Positions 30,306 to 39,392 of a stretch of DNA of 64,000 bases are shown here, piece by piece. Origin of the DNA: an uncultured Paracoccaceae bacterium (GTDB lineage: Bacteria; Pseudomonadota; Alphaproteobacteria; Rhodobacterales; Rhodobacteraceae); the NCBI GenBank assembly GCA_947499715.1, contig CANMPL010000003.1, forward strand, positions 310,001 to 374,000, in the 5' to 3' direction. A program made the translations under genes and the position numbers. The notes below the pieces were generated by a model. The model was not told the DNA's origin. It worked only from the letters and a program-made list of their open reading frames with translations, and did not search any database. The first letter of the stretch is position 1. Every line of letters starts with the position of its first letter.

Positions 30306-30782
30306 ATGTCACATCCTAACGGCTACTCCGCCACCCAGATCACCCTGCACTGGCTGACCGCCCTTGGCGTTATTGTTGCCTTCTTCACCCATGACGCCAT
30401 GCTCGAAACAGTGAAAACCGTGCGCGACGCTGGCGGTGATCCGATCCCAACGGTCCACACGATAGCGGGCTTTTTGGTCTTTGTCCTTGTCCTGGTACGT
30501 CTTTGGCTGCGCCGCCGCCGCGGTGCACCCGCGCCGCAAGGCACGGCGCTGGAAAAGAAAGCGGTCGAGCTTGGCCACGGGCTTTTGTATCTTTTGCTGG
30601 TGGCAGTGCCCTTGATGGGGGCGATCAGTTGGTTCGGCGGCGTCGAAAATCTGGGCGGCATCCACGGCTTGGCTGGCAAAGGACTTATGATCGTGGCACT
30701 TGGCCATGCGGCCATGGCGATCTGGCATCAATACGGCAAGAAGGATGGCACCTTGACCCGCATGATGCGGCCCGACAAGTAA
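30306..30782 (+). CDS. cytochrome b561-family membrane protein
   Basis: QITLHWLTALGVIVAFFTHDA...VHTIAGFLVFVLVLVRLWLRRRRGAP...HGLLYLLLVAVPLMG. Confidence 0.9.
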   Translation: MSHPNGYSATQITLHWLTALGVIVAFFTHDAMLETVKTVRDAGGDPIPTVHTIAGFLVFVLVLVRLWLRRRRGAPAPQGTALEKKAVELGHGLLYLLLVAVPLMGAISWFGGVENLGGIHGLAGKGLMIVALGHAAMAIWHQYGKKDGTLTRMMRPDK

Positions 30783-30845
30783 TCAATTGCCCGGCGCGTC
30801 GAACCTGCGATAGCCACATCGCACCGCCCTTGTTAAGGCTAGGAC

Positions 30846-31943
30846 ATGAGTGATTCCGCGCCCCTTCAGCACCGCTTTCCCTGCGCCACCTGCGGGTCTG
30901 ATCTGCGTTATGATCCGAACGCGGACCTGCTGACTTGCGACCACTGCGGCAACACCCAAGAGATCGAGACCGACAAGCGCGCAGCGGGCGGGTTGCGCGA
31001 GCTAGATTTCCAAACCGCGCTCAACAACGGCCTTGCAGCCAGCGAAATCGAAGAAACCCGCGTCGTCACCTGCCCCAATTGCAGTGCCCAGACAGAGTTT
31101 GACCCCGACACCCACGCCGCTGAATGCCCGTTCTGCGCAACCCCGGTGGTCACAGACACCGGCACCCACCGCCATATCAAGCCGCGCGGCCTGCTGCCCT
31201 TTGCGATGGACGAAGGACAGGCCCGCGCCGCCCTGACCCGCTGGCTTGGCAGCCTGTGGTTTGCCCCCAACGGCGTGCAGGATTACGCCCGCAAGGGCCG
31301 CGCCATGAACGGCATTTACGTGCCCTATTGGACCTTCGACGCCGATACCAAATCAAGCTATACGGGCCAGCGCGGCGACGATTACTTTGAAACCAAAACC
31401 GTTACCCGCAACGGTAAACGGCAACAGGTGCGCGTGCGCAAAACAAGATGGAACAATGCACGCGGCCGCGTCGCCCGTTTCTTTGACGATGTTCTGGTGC
31501 TCGCCTCCCGGTCCCTGCCCAAGAAATACACCGACGGGTTAGAGCCTTGGGATCTGTCCGAACTTGAACCCTACAACCCCGAATACCTCGCTGGTTTCCG
31601 GGCCGAGGGTTATCAGATCGAACTGGCTGACGGCTTTACAGAGGCGCGCGGCTACATGGACCGGATGATCCTGCGCGATGTCAAATACGACATCGGCGGT
31701 GACAGGCAAAGGGTCCGCAATGTCGACACCGCCGTCAGCGACATCACGTTCAAACATGTGCTCTTGCCGGTCTGGCTGGCAGCCTACAAATACCGTGGGC
31801 GCACCTTTCGGTTTGTCGTCAACGGGCGCACCGGTCGGGTGCAGGGCGAACGCCCCTATTCGGGATGGAAGATTGCCTTTGCCGTGATCCTTGGTCTTAT
31901 TGCAGCCTTGATCGCGGGCTTTGTTATCGCTAACAGCCAATAA
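30846..31943 (+). CDS. double zinc-ribbon membrane-anchored protein (YdjG-like)
   Basis: FPCATCGSDLRYDPNADLLTCDHCGNTQEI and CPNCSAQTEFDPDTHAAECPFCATPVV; C-terminal TM. Confidence 0.87.
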   Translation: MSDSAPLQHRFPCATCGSDLRYDPNADLLTCDHCGNTQEIETDKRAAGGLRELDFQTALNNGLAASEIEETRVVTCPNCSAQTEFDPDTHAAECPFCATPVVTDTGTHRHIKPRGLLPFAMDEGQARAALTRWLGSLWFAPNGVQDYARKGRAMNGIYVPYWTFDADTKSSYTGQRGDDYFETKTVTRNGKRQQVRVRKTRWNNARGRVARFFDDVLVLASRSLPKKYTDGLEPWDLSELEPYNPEYLAGFRAEGYQIELADGFTEARGYMDRMILRDVKYDIGGDRQRVRNVDTAVSDITFKHVLLPVWLAAYKYRGRTFRFVVNGRTGRVQGERPYSGWKIAFAVILGLIAALIAGFVIANSQ

Positions 31944-31961
31944 ACAACGAAAGGTCCGGTT

Positions 31962-32867
31962 ATGATCCTGTGCTGCGGAGAAGCCCTGATTGATATGCTG
32001 CCCCGGCAAAGCCAAACCGGAGAGCCCGCATTTGCACCCCATGCGGGTGGCGCTGTTTTCAACACGGCGATTGCTTTGGGGCGTCTGGGCGAAAAGGTGC
32101 AGATGTTCACCGGGCTTTCATCTGATTTGTTTGGCGACGTGCTGCGCGATACGCTGACCGCAAGCCATGTGGATAGCGCGCCCTGTCATGTCAGCGACCG
32201 GCCAACAACACTGGCATTCGTCAAGCTCACCGATGGCCACGCGGAATACGCCTTTTACGATGAAAATACTGCAGGGCGGATGCTGACCATTTCTGACCTG
32301 CCTGCAATTCAGGCGGATGCGATGTTCTTTGGCGGTATCTCCTTAGTGGTGGAACCCTGTGCCTCTGCCTATCAGGCCTTGATGCTGCGCGAGGCGCCAT
32401 CGAAGCTGACGATGATTGACCCCAATATCCGCCCCAGTTTCATCAAGGACGAAGCGGCCTACCGCGCCCGTCTGTCGGCGATGATGGCTGCCGCTGATGT
32501 GATCAAGACTAGTGACGAAGACCTCGACTGGCTGACCGGGCAGCACGACATTCCGGCCATTTTTGCAGCCACCGCTGCAAAGGTCATCCTGCTGACCCGT
32601 GGCGCGGAGGGCGTGACAATTCATACCCGTGACGGACAGGCCCATGTGCCCGCCCAAAAAGCGCAGGTTGTCGACACCGTCGGCGCAGGCGATACCTTTA
32701 ACGCAGGATTTCTGGCAGGTCTGTCACGCTCTGGCCACTTGCGCAAAGCGGCCCTTAATGACGCGTCGCTCGACGACCTGATCGCCGCAGCAAAACTTGG
32801 TGCCGCCGCCGCCGCGATCACCGTCAGCCGCGCTGGCGCCAACCCACCCTGGCAGTCTGAATTGTGA
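31962..32867 (+). CDS. PfkB-family carbohydrate kinase
   Basis: [15 protein letters not shown]...[28 protein letters not shown]. Confidence 0.94.
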   Translation: MILCCGEALIDMLPRQSQTGEPAFAPHAGGAVFNTAIALGRLGEKVQMFTGLSSDLFGDVLRDTLTASHVDSAPCHVSDRPTTLAFVKLTDGHAEYAFYDENTAGRMLTISDLPAIQADAMFFGGISLVVEPCASAYQALMLREAPSKLTMIDPNIRPSFIKDEAAYRARLSAMMAAADVIKTSDEDLDWLTGQHDIPAIFAATAAKVILLTRGAEGVTIHTRDGQAHVPAQKAQVVDTVGAGDTFNAGFLAGLSRSGHLRKAALNDASLDDLIAAAKLGAAAAAITVSRAGANPPWQSEL

Positions 32868-33301
32868 GGGCCCTGCTGCAACGTGTCGCTGACGCCGCGG
32901 TGAGGGTCGACGGCAAAACGATCGGAGAGATCGGCCCCGGCCTGCTGATCCTGATCTGCGCCATGCAGGACGACACGCCCGCAACCTCTGCCGCATTGGC
33001 CGCCAAAATCAGCAAGCTGCGGATTTTCAAAGATGACGCGGGCAAAATGAACCAAAGCCTTGTGCAGACCGGGGGCAGCGCCCTGATCGTCAGCCAATTC
33101 ACCTTGGCTGCCGATACCTCTCGCGGCAATCGCCCCGGCTTTTCGCAAGCCGCCCCGCCCGATCTTGGCCGCAGCCTTTACCAGCAATTCATTGCAGATA
33201 TATCCGCCTTGGGCATCCCCACCGCCACCGGTGAATTCGGCGCAGATATGGACGTCAGCCTGACCAATGCGGGCCCGGTCACGATCTGGTTAGAGACCTG
33301 A
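32864..33301 (+). CDS. dtd: D-aminoacyl-tRNA deacylase
   Basis: [31 protein letters not shown]...[28 protein letters not shown]. Confidence 0.97.
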   Translation: MRALLQRVADAAVRVDGKTIGEIGPGLLILICAMQDDTPATSAALAAKISKLRIFKDDAGKMNQSLVQTGGSALIVSQFTLAADTSRGNRPGFSQAAPPDLGRSLYQQFIADISALGIPTATGEFGADMDVSLTNAGPVTIWLET

Positions 33302-33317
33302 CCGAACCCGCAAGTTC

Positions 33318-34319
33318 TTATTTACATTGGGCAAACCGGTCAGCAAGACCGGTGATAAGCGCCGGATAGAAGCCCGCGTCATCGGCCACATTTGCACCTA
33401 ATGGGTCAAGCGCGATCACTTCGAGGTCATACCCGTCGGAAAGCGTTTCAACCCAACCCGGCACGGGCCCCGTCTCATAAAACAGGCACGATACCTCGCC
33501 AGCGGTGACCAACTCTCTCAGCTCTGCCAGATGGGCAGGTCCGGGTGCTTCGTCATCTACGTTGCTGACCATACCGGCGTGATCAAGACCAAAGCGCGCC
33601 TCAAAATAGGCGTAGCCATCATGCGGCAAAAGGTAAGGGCCGACATCCGTCAATTGCGGCGCAATCGCTGCCGTCAAAGCGCGGAGTTCATTGGCCTGCA
33701 CGTCTGCGCGCGCGCGAAAAACATCCGCATTGTCAGGTGACACGCTTGCCAAAGCTTCGCCGATTGCAAGTGACCAGGCCGCTGCAATGTCGGGGTCCAT
33801 CCAGCCATGCGGATCAATTGGCCCGTGATCGTGCGCGTGTTCGTCGCCGCTATGCTCTTCCGCACCATGGTCATCATGATCATGCGCTTCATCATGATCT
33901 TCGTGGTCATGCGCGTCTTTATGATCATTGTGGTCATGCGCGTCGTCGCCGTGTTCTGCATCGTCGTGATCATCATGCGCATCTTCGGCATAAACGCGCG
34001 GCGCCCAGCCCGGAGCATCCAAAAGCGCGACAACGGACGCCTCCTTGGCAAGGCTCTCAATTGGCCGCGCCAACCATGGCGTCAGCCCCTCTCCGACCCA
34101 AATGACGATATCCGCACTTGCAAGCCCAGCCGCATCTGACGGCCGCATTGCGTAATCATGCGGCGATGCACCGGGCGGCAAAAGCGCCTCAACTTGCCCA
34201 TCATCCGCCAAGATTTCCGCGATAAGAGCGCGCACCGGCGCGATATCGGTGACGACTTGCAGATCCTGCGCTGCCACCGGCCCCGCCATCATGGTTAGAA
34301 TTATCGCGGTGTTCTTCAT
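33318..34319 (-). CDS. znuA: zinc ABC transporter substrate-binding protein
   Basis: Signal MKNTAIILTMMAGPVAAQ; His/Asp-rich loop DDHDDAEHGDDAHDHNDHKDAHDHEDHDEAHDHDDHG; DPHGWMDP. Confidence 0.95.
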   Translation of the reverse strand: MKNTAIILTMMAGPVAAQDLQVVTDIAPVRALIAEILADDGQVEALLPPGASPHDYAMRPSDAAGLASADIVIWVGEGLTPWLARPIESLAKEASVVALLDAPGWAPRVYAEDAHDDHDDAEHGDDAHDHNDHKDAHDHEDHDEAHDHDDHGAEEHSGDEHAHDHGPIDPHGWMDPDIAAAWSLAIGEALASVSPDNADVFRARADVQANELRALTAAIAPQLTDVGPYLLPHDGYAYFEARFGLDHAGMVSNVDDEAPGPAHLAELRELVTAGEVSCLFYETGPVPGWVETLSDGYDLEVIALDPLGANVADDAGFYPALITGLADRFAQCK

Positions 34320-34362
34320 CACTGACCTCTTGTATGAATCATGGTGGTAGGGCATATAGCGT

Positions 34363-34374
34363 ATGTTATAACAT
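34363..34374. promoter_or_regulatory. Zur-box candidate in the znuA/zur divergent promoter
   Basis: ATGTTATAACAT perfect palindrome in GTATGTTATAACATAAC between divergent znuA and zur. Confidence 0.8.
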
Positions 34375-34388
34375 AACAAGATGTGATC

Positions 34389-34859
34389 ATGACGACACTG
34401 GGATTTTCTGCGCACAATCACGACAGCTGCGTTGCCACAGCGATTGCGGCGGCGGAATCGACCTGTGCCGCGGCAGGTGTGCGTCTGACCCCGGTGCGGC
34501 GGCGCACGCTCGAGATCTTGTTGGAAACCCATGCGGCGCTTGGGGCTTATGACGTGCTGGCGCGGCTTGATGCCGATGGATTCGGCGCCAAACCCCCTGT
34601 CGCCTATCGCGCCTTGGGGTTTTTGGTGGATCTGGGCCTCGCCCACCGCATCGAACGGCTGAACGCCTTTGTGGCCTGCGCCCACCCCGGTGCAGACCAT
34701 GCACCCGCCTTCATGATCTGTCGCAAATGCCGCAAAGTCGCAGAGGCACAAGACCGCCCCGACCGCCTGCAAAACAACGCCACCGCCTCGGGCTTCAAGA
34801 TCGAACAAACCGTGATCGAAGCCGAAGGCCTTTGCCCGCAATGTCAGACCGCGCCATGA
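34389..34859 (+). CDS. zur: Fur-family regulator Zur
   Basis: GVRLTPVRRRTLEILLETHAALGAYDVLARL...CRKCRKVAEA; CxxC and position beside znu genes. Confidence 0.92.
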   Translation: MTTLGFSAHNHDSCVATAIAAAESTCAAAGVRLTPVRRRTLEILLETHAALGAYDVLARLDADGFGAKPPVAYRALGFLVDLGLAHRIERLNAFVACAHPGADHAPAFMICRKCRKVAEAQDRPDRLQNNATASGFKIEQTVIEAEGLCPQCQTAP

Positions 34860-35578
34860 CCCTGATTTCCGCCAACAATATCTCGGTCCAGCACAGCCAT
34901 GTCGCGGCCTTGCAAAACGTCAGCCTGACCCTTGATGCAGGCGAGATTGTCACAATCGTTGGGCCCAATGGCTCTGGCAAGTCGACGCTGCTGCGGGTCA
35001 TCATCGGGGCGCTGCAACCAGATCAAGGCACCGTCACCCGTGCACCGAACCTGCGCATCGGCTATGTGCCGCAAAAGCTCGCCATCGACGCCACGCTGCC
35101 GATGACCGTACGCCGCTTCCTCAGCCTGCCGCGCCGGATCAGCGATGCCGACGCCGATGCCGCCCTTGCCGCCGCCGGCGTCGATCACACCAGCAACCAG
35201 CAAATGGCGGCCCTTTCTGGCGGGCAATTTCAACGTGTCCTCTTGGCCCGTGCGATCCTGACGCGCCCAAATCTGTTGATCCTCGACGAAGCAACCCAAG
35301 GCCTCGACCAACCCGGATCCGCCAACTTCTACCGTCAGATCGATGCCGTGCGCCAAGACCTTGGCTGCGCTGTGCTGATGGTCAGCCACGAACTCCACGT
35401 TGTGATGTCGGCCTCGGACCGGGTCATCTGCCTCAATGGCCATATCTGTTGTGAAGGCGCGCCAGACGTCGTGACCGCCGCCCCCGCCTATCGCGAACTC
35501 TTTGGCAGCGGCACCGGTGGTGCGCTCGCCCTTTACCGTCACGACCATGACCATCACCACGATCACCATCATCACTAA
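34856..35578 (+). CDS. znuC: zinc ABC transporter ATP-binding protein with C-terminal His tail
   Basis: Walker A GPNGSGKST, LSGGQFQRVLLARAIL; tail HDHDHHHDHHHH. Confidence 0.95.
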   Translation: MTLISANNISVQHSHVAALQNVSLTLDAGEIVTIVGPNGSGKSTLLRVIIGALQPDQGTVTRAPNLRIGYVPQKLAIDATLPMTVRRFLSLPRRISDADADAALAAAGVDHTSNQQMAALSGGQFQRVLLARAILTRPNLLILDEATQGLDQPGSANFYRQIDAVRQDLGCAVLMVSHELHVVMSASDRVICLNGHICCEGAPDVVTAAPAYRELFGSGTGGALALYRHDHDHHHDHHHH

Positions 35579-35586
35579 TGTATTGT

Positions 35587-35641
35587 TTTCTTTCGAATAT
35601 AAATATGCCCGCCGGAGGCACCGCGGGCTTTGCCCGCGGCC
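35587..35641 (+). repeat. AAATATgCCCGCCGGAGGC-type intergenic repeat, copy 1
   Basis: TTTCTTTCGAATATAAATATGCCCGCCGGAGGCACCGCGGGCTTTGCCCGCGGC incl. hairpin CCGCGGGC-TTT-GCCCGCGG; shares core with 46466-46506. Confidence 0.65.
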
Positions 35642-35710
35642 CCCTCATGTCGGGCGCGCCCCGCGCACGAGGGAGGCGGGTGGCCCCCCAAAACATAACA
35701 GGTGGTGCCC

Positions 35711-36508
35711 ATGCTTGATGACTTCCTGATCCGCGCCGCCCTTGCCGCCGTCGGTACCGCAACTGCGGCGGGCCTGATGGGTTGCTTTGTCGTCTGGCGT
35801 CGCATGGCCTATTTTGGCGATGCCACGGCCCATGCTGCTGTCCTTGGCGTCGCACTCTCGCTGGCCTTTGCCACTTCTGTTCTCTGGGGGGTTATCTTTG
35901 TTGCCGTTCTGATGGCGGTGTTGATCCATTACCTCTCTGTGCGTGGTCAGACCATCGACACCATGCTGGGGGTCCTGTCCCATGGGGCGCTTGCCATTGG
36001 TCTCGTCGCCGTCTCGCTGGTGCCGGGGTCGCGCATCGATCTTGACGCCTATCTGTTCGGAGAGGTCCTGACAGTCACCCGGATGGACGTCGCGGTGATC
36101 TGGGGCGGCACGCTTTTGGTCTCTCTGGTGATCTGGCGTCACTGGCAGGCGCTTCTGACGGCCACGCTCTCACCTGATCTGGCCTATGCCGCCGGTGTGA
36201 ACCCGCGACGCGAACAATTGATCCTGACGCTCTTGCTGGCCGTGATCGTCGCGGTGGCCATCAAGGTCGTCGGCGCCCTCTTGATCACGGCCCTTCTAAT
36301 CATCCCGGCCGCCGCCGCGCGCGGCCTGACCCGCAGCCCAGAGGCGATGGCCGCCACTTCTGTTGCCATCGGCGCGGTATCGGCCCTTGGCGGCCTACGC
36401 GCGGCAATCACCTTTGACACGCCGGTGGGACCCTCAATCGTCTGCGTCGCGCTTTTGCTATTTGTACTGGCGACAATCAGCCGAAAGTTCATGCCAAACG
36501 GCAGCTAA
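35711..36508 (+). CDS. znuB: zinc ABC transporter permease
   Basis: MLDDFLIRAALAAVGTATAAGLMGCFVVWRRMAYFGDATAHAAVLGVAL; ABC-3 permease. Confidence 0.95.
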   Translation: MLDDFLIRAALAAVGTATAAGLMGCFVVWRRMAYFGDATAHAAVLGVALSLAFATSVLWGVIFVAVLMAVLIHYLSVRGQTIDTMLGVLSHGALAIGLVAVSLVPGSRIDLDAYLFGEVLTVTRMDVAVIWGGTLLVSLVIWRHWQALLTATLSPDLAYAAGVNPRREQLILTLLLAVIVAVAIKVVGALLITALLIIPAAAARGLTRSPEAMAATSVAIGAVSALGGLRAAITFDTPVGPSIVCVALLLFVLATISRKFMPNGS

Positions 36509-36600
36509 TTGCCGCGTCTTTGACCCGACGCTGCCATGCGATTGCCGGATTCATGCATCACCTTTAGGGCCTGTTTTGTCACCACCGAAAGGCCTGCCAG

Positions 36601-37077
36601 ATGTTTCTGCGTCCCCTGATTGCCGCCTGCGCCCTTTGCTTTGTCGCCGGCCAAGCCGCTGCATCCAACGCCTGCACGACACCTACAAACGTCAATGCCA
36701 TGGCCAGTGAGATTGCCGCAGGCGTCAATGCCAATCGCCGCGCCAATGGGCAACCATCGTTGTCGTTCAACCGTCGCCTGTCGCAGGCCGCGATGAAACA
36801 TGCCTGTGATATGTCGGTGAACGGCTTTTTCGGACACCGTGGCAGTGACGGATCGAACAGTCAGGTCCGCGTGCGTCAGGCCGGATACCGCGACTGTCTT
36901 GTCGCTGAAAACCTCGCCTGGGGTTACCCCAATTCGCAGCAAATCATCTCTGGCTGGATGAATTCCGCTGGCCACCGGAGCAATATGCTGCACCCGCGCG
37001 CCGCAGAGTTTGGTGTCGCGATCACTGACGGCCCCAAAGGCCCCAACTGGGTGCTGGTCGTTGCGCGCGGCTGCTAG
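36601..37077 (+). CDS. secreted CAP (SCP/PR1) domain protein
   Basis: Signal peptide; VNANRRANGQPSLSFNRRLSQAAMKHACDMSVNGFFGHRGSDG...GWMNSAGHRSNMLHP. Confidence 0.94.
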   Translation: MFLRPLIAACALCFVAGQAAASNACTTPTNVNAMASEIAAGVNANRRANGQPSLSFNRRLSQAAMKHACDMSVNGFFGHRGSDGSNSQVRVRQAGYRDCLVAENLAWGYPNSQQIISGWMNSAGHRSNMLHPRAAEFGVAITDGPKGPNWVLVVARGC

Positions 37078-38087
37078 GCGGGCAGATTGCCCTGAACATA
37101 GATCTTGACCGGACAGATCCCCTCATCCGGGCTCCGTTGACCCTGCGCAATTTCGATGGCGCGCAGGGCGACTTCGTCCATGTTATGGGCAAGCACCGCT
37201 TGAAAACGCCCCTCCCCTAAGGCGCGCCGCGTCGCATCTGTCACCTCATGCCCGATGATTTTCAGCGGCGAGGTCCGACTGGAAGACAGGGATGCAATCA
37301 GGTTGGGCTGGCCGCCACCTGCCAGATAGGCACCGCGCAAAACGTCGCCTTTGTTCGCCAATTCGGCGATAACACGCTTTGCGGTTTCGGGATCGCTGCC
37401 ATAGGCGCGGGGCTGTACAACCGTCAATTCTGGTCGTGCCAATCCCAATGCCTGCCGAAATCCTGACATGCGATCCAGCAAGTGCCGAAACTGCAAATGT
37501 CCCAAAAGCAGAGCAACTTCGCCCTCGCCCGGCGGGATCATCGCCGCCAGCAGATTTGCCGCCGTACGTCCCGCCGCAAAGTTGTCCTGCCCAACATAAG
37601 CATATCGTTGCGCCCGCGGCGTATCTGACACAATCGTCACCACCCGCTTACCGCTTTGCGTCAATTCATTGATGGCCTGGGTCGCATCGTCATTATCGAC
37701 CCCAACCAAAACAACCGCATCCACCTGGGCAGGCACGAGCGACAAGGCCTCATTGAGCGTGTTGGGGGCATAGGCATCGTAGCGGAACACCTCAAATGTC
37801 GACCCGACGAACCGGTCACGCTGGGTCATGGCAATCGTCTTGTCGTGGATAACTTCAAAGAACGGGTTCGTTCCTTCTGGAAGGATAAGTGCAATGCTTT
37901 GATTTTCAACAATTTTACGCGCCGAAAGCGATGATGGCGCATATCCAAGCGTCCGCATGGCCTCTTCAACCCGCCGTACGGTTTCCTGTCGCACACCGTT
38001 ACGCCCGTTCAAAACACGATCCACTGTGGACCGCGACAGGCCGCTGAGTGCTGCAACATCGCCCATTCGTGCTTTTTTGTCAGTCAT
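37074..38087 (-). CDS. LacI-family transcriptional regulator
   Basis: MGDVAALSGLSRSTVDRVLNGRNGVRQETVRRVEEAMRTLGYAPS plus periplasmic-binding-like domain. Confidence 0.94.
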   Translation of the reverse strand: MTDKKARMGDVAALSGLSRSTVDRVLNGRNGVRQETVRRVEEAMRTLGYAPSSLSARKIVENQSIALILPEGTNPFFEVIHDKTIAMTQRDRFVGSTFEVFRYDAYAPNTLNEALSLVPAQVDAVVLVGVDNDDATQAINELTQSGKRVVTIVSDTPRAQRYAYVGQDNFAAGRTAANLLAAMIPPGEGEVALLLGHLQFRHLLDRMSGFRQALGLARPELTVVQPRAYGSDPETAKRVIAELANKGDVLRGAYLAGGGQPNLIASLSSSRTSPLKIIGHEVTDATRRALGEGRFQAVLAHNMDEVALRAIEIAQGQRSPDEGICPVKIYVQGNLPA

Positions 38088-38389
38088 TCTCCACCCTTAG
38101 CGCGCACAACATTGTTTGACATTGGCGCAAATTCACCCAAACATAAGCAAGCACAGGAATCGCGGGGAATTCTGACACAAAAGCATCATTTTTTCGTGGG
38201 TTGTTCATTCCACACATTTTATCGCAACCCGCTAACACCGTGATTATTCGTTATTTTGGCCGCGTAGACGCGAAAATTGTCTTAAGATACGCGACCAATC
38301 ACCACATTAATGATTGCTTTGCGCCAGAACTTGAAATAATTACATCATTACTCACATAGGTTCACTCACAAACCTTCACGTGAATACCG

Positions 38390-38443
38390 CCCTGACGGTG
38401 CTTAACACTCTCCACACACATACCCAGTTCGGCACTGTCAGGG
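38390..38443. other. near-perfect 12-bp inverted repeat, structured RNA candidate
   Basis: CCCTGACGGTGC (38390-38401) / GCACTGTCAGGG (38432-38443), followed by GGGCA-CACCT-TGCCC-TTT on +. Confidence 0.4.
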
Positions 38444-38936
38444 CACACCTTGCCCTTTGTGCATGGAAGAGCGCATTGCTATATCATTGATTTACAACCA
38501 GTTTGCGAATAATCAACTGGCCCGCAAGGCTATTCTCGCGCAACTGTCATTTCGCGAAAAGCCTCCCTTCTCTTCCCGTGCACCCGACGTGACAGACTGA
38601 ATGGAATTGCGTCATTTTCGCGCAAACCCAATAGGTTGGTTGCAGAAGACGGATCTTCTCAACCCAATGCCCCTCCAAGATAAAACCGCGCGTTGAAAGG
38701 CCACTCTACGAACCGCAAGACGCTCAATTTCTCAAAACGCGGGAATGGGCCGGTTGACGCGTTCAAGGGGTCCAATTTCGAATTTTCTACACGCCTACGC
38801 CTTTGGCAAAGCTGCCCCCCACAACTGCGATGAAATGTTACAAGCGAATTTCGTAAGCCATCGTCACAACGATTCTCGAGCGTCGTGCTGGCGTACATGA
38901 CCCGCACCACAAACGATCCAAGAATATAAAATGAAA

Positions 38937-39012
38937 TGGTGCCCAGGGGCGGAATCGAACCACCGACACGAGGATTTTCAATCCACTGCTCTACCCCTGA
39001 GCTACCCGGGCA
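38937..39012 (-). tRNA. tRNA-Phe (GAA)
   Basis: Reverse strand GCCCGGGTAGCTCAGGGGTAGAGCAGTGGATTGAAAATCCTCGTGTCGGTGGTTCGATTCCGCCCCTGGGCACCA. Confidence 0.96.
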
Positions 39013-39126
39013 CCGGGATGGCCAAGGCCATCGGGTAGCGGGGTTTTAGTGGGACATATCAGAGGTGTCCAGCGTGAAATGGCGGAAAATTCATTGCCAG
39101 TGCAGAAACCACCGAACGGTCGCAAT

Positions 39127-39206
39127 CAGGGATGCACAACCCATACGCAAACCATGCAGAAACCATACACATACCATGTGCATCAAAGTCCTAACGGGCG
39201 TTAACC
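39127..39206 (-). repeat. intergenic element with 11-bp phased repeats, copy B
   Basis: Reverse strand GGTTAACGCCCGTTAGGACTTTGATGCACATGGTATGTGTATGGTTTCTGCATGGTTTGCGTATGGGTTGTGCATCCCTGAT aligns with copy A. Confidence 0.85.
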
Positions 39207-39209
39207 CCG

Positions 39210-39392
39210 CTAGTGCGCCGTGTCATCGGTGGGCAGGGCGGGAGGCGCATCGTCGGGGTCATCGCTATCGGATGCGGGGATCGCATAAGACCCCGTGAGC
39301 CATTTTGCCAGGTCAACATCCGCACAGCGCTTGGAACAGAACGGACGATACTTGGCATCGGTCGGACGGGCGCAGATCGGGCAATCGCTCAT
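39210..39392 (-). CDS. yacG: DNA gyrase inhibitor YacG
   Basis: [39 protein letters not shown]. Confidence 0.95.
   Translation of the reverse strand: MSDCPICARPTDAKYRPFCSKRCADVDLAKWLTGSYAIPASDSDDPDDAPPALPTDDTAH

Noticed and set aside
33850-34000. Low-complexity His/Asp repeat as a possible DNA repeat element
   Set aside because: It is the metal-binding loop of ZnuA encoded in frame
38659-38910. 83-aa minus-strand ORF in the LacI/tRNA-Phe gap
   Set aside because: No Shine-Dalgarno, family or coding bias I can support; kept as non-coding
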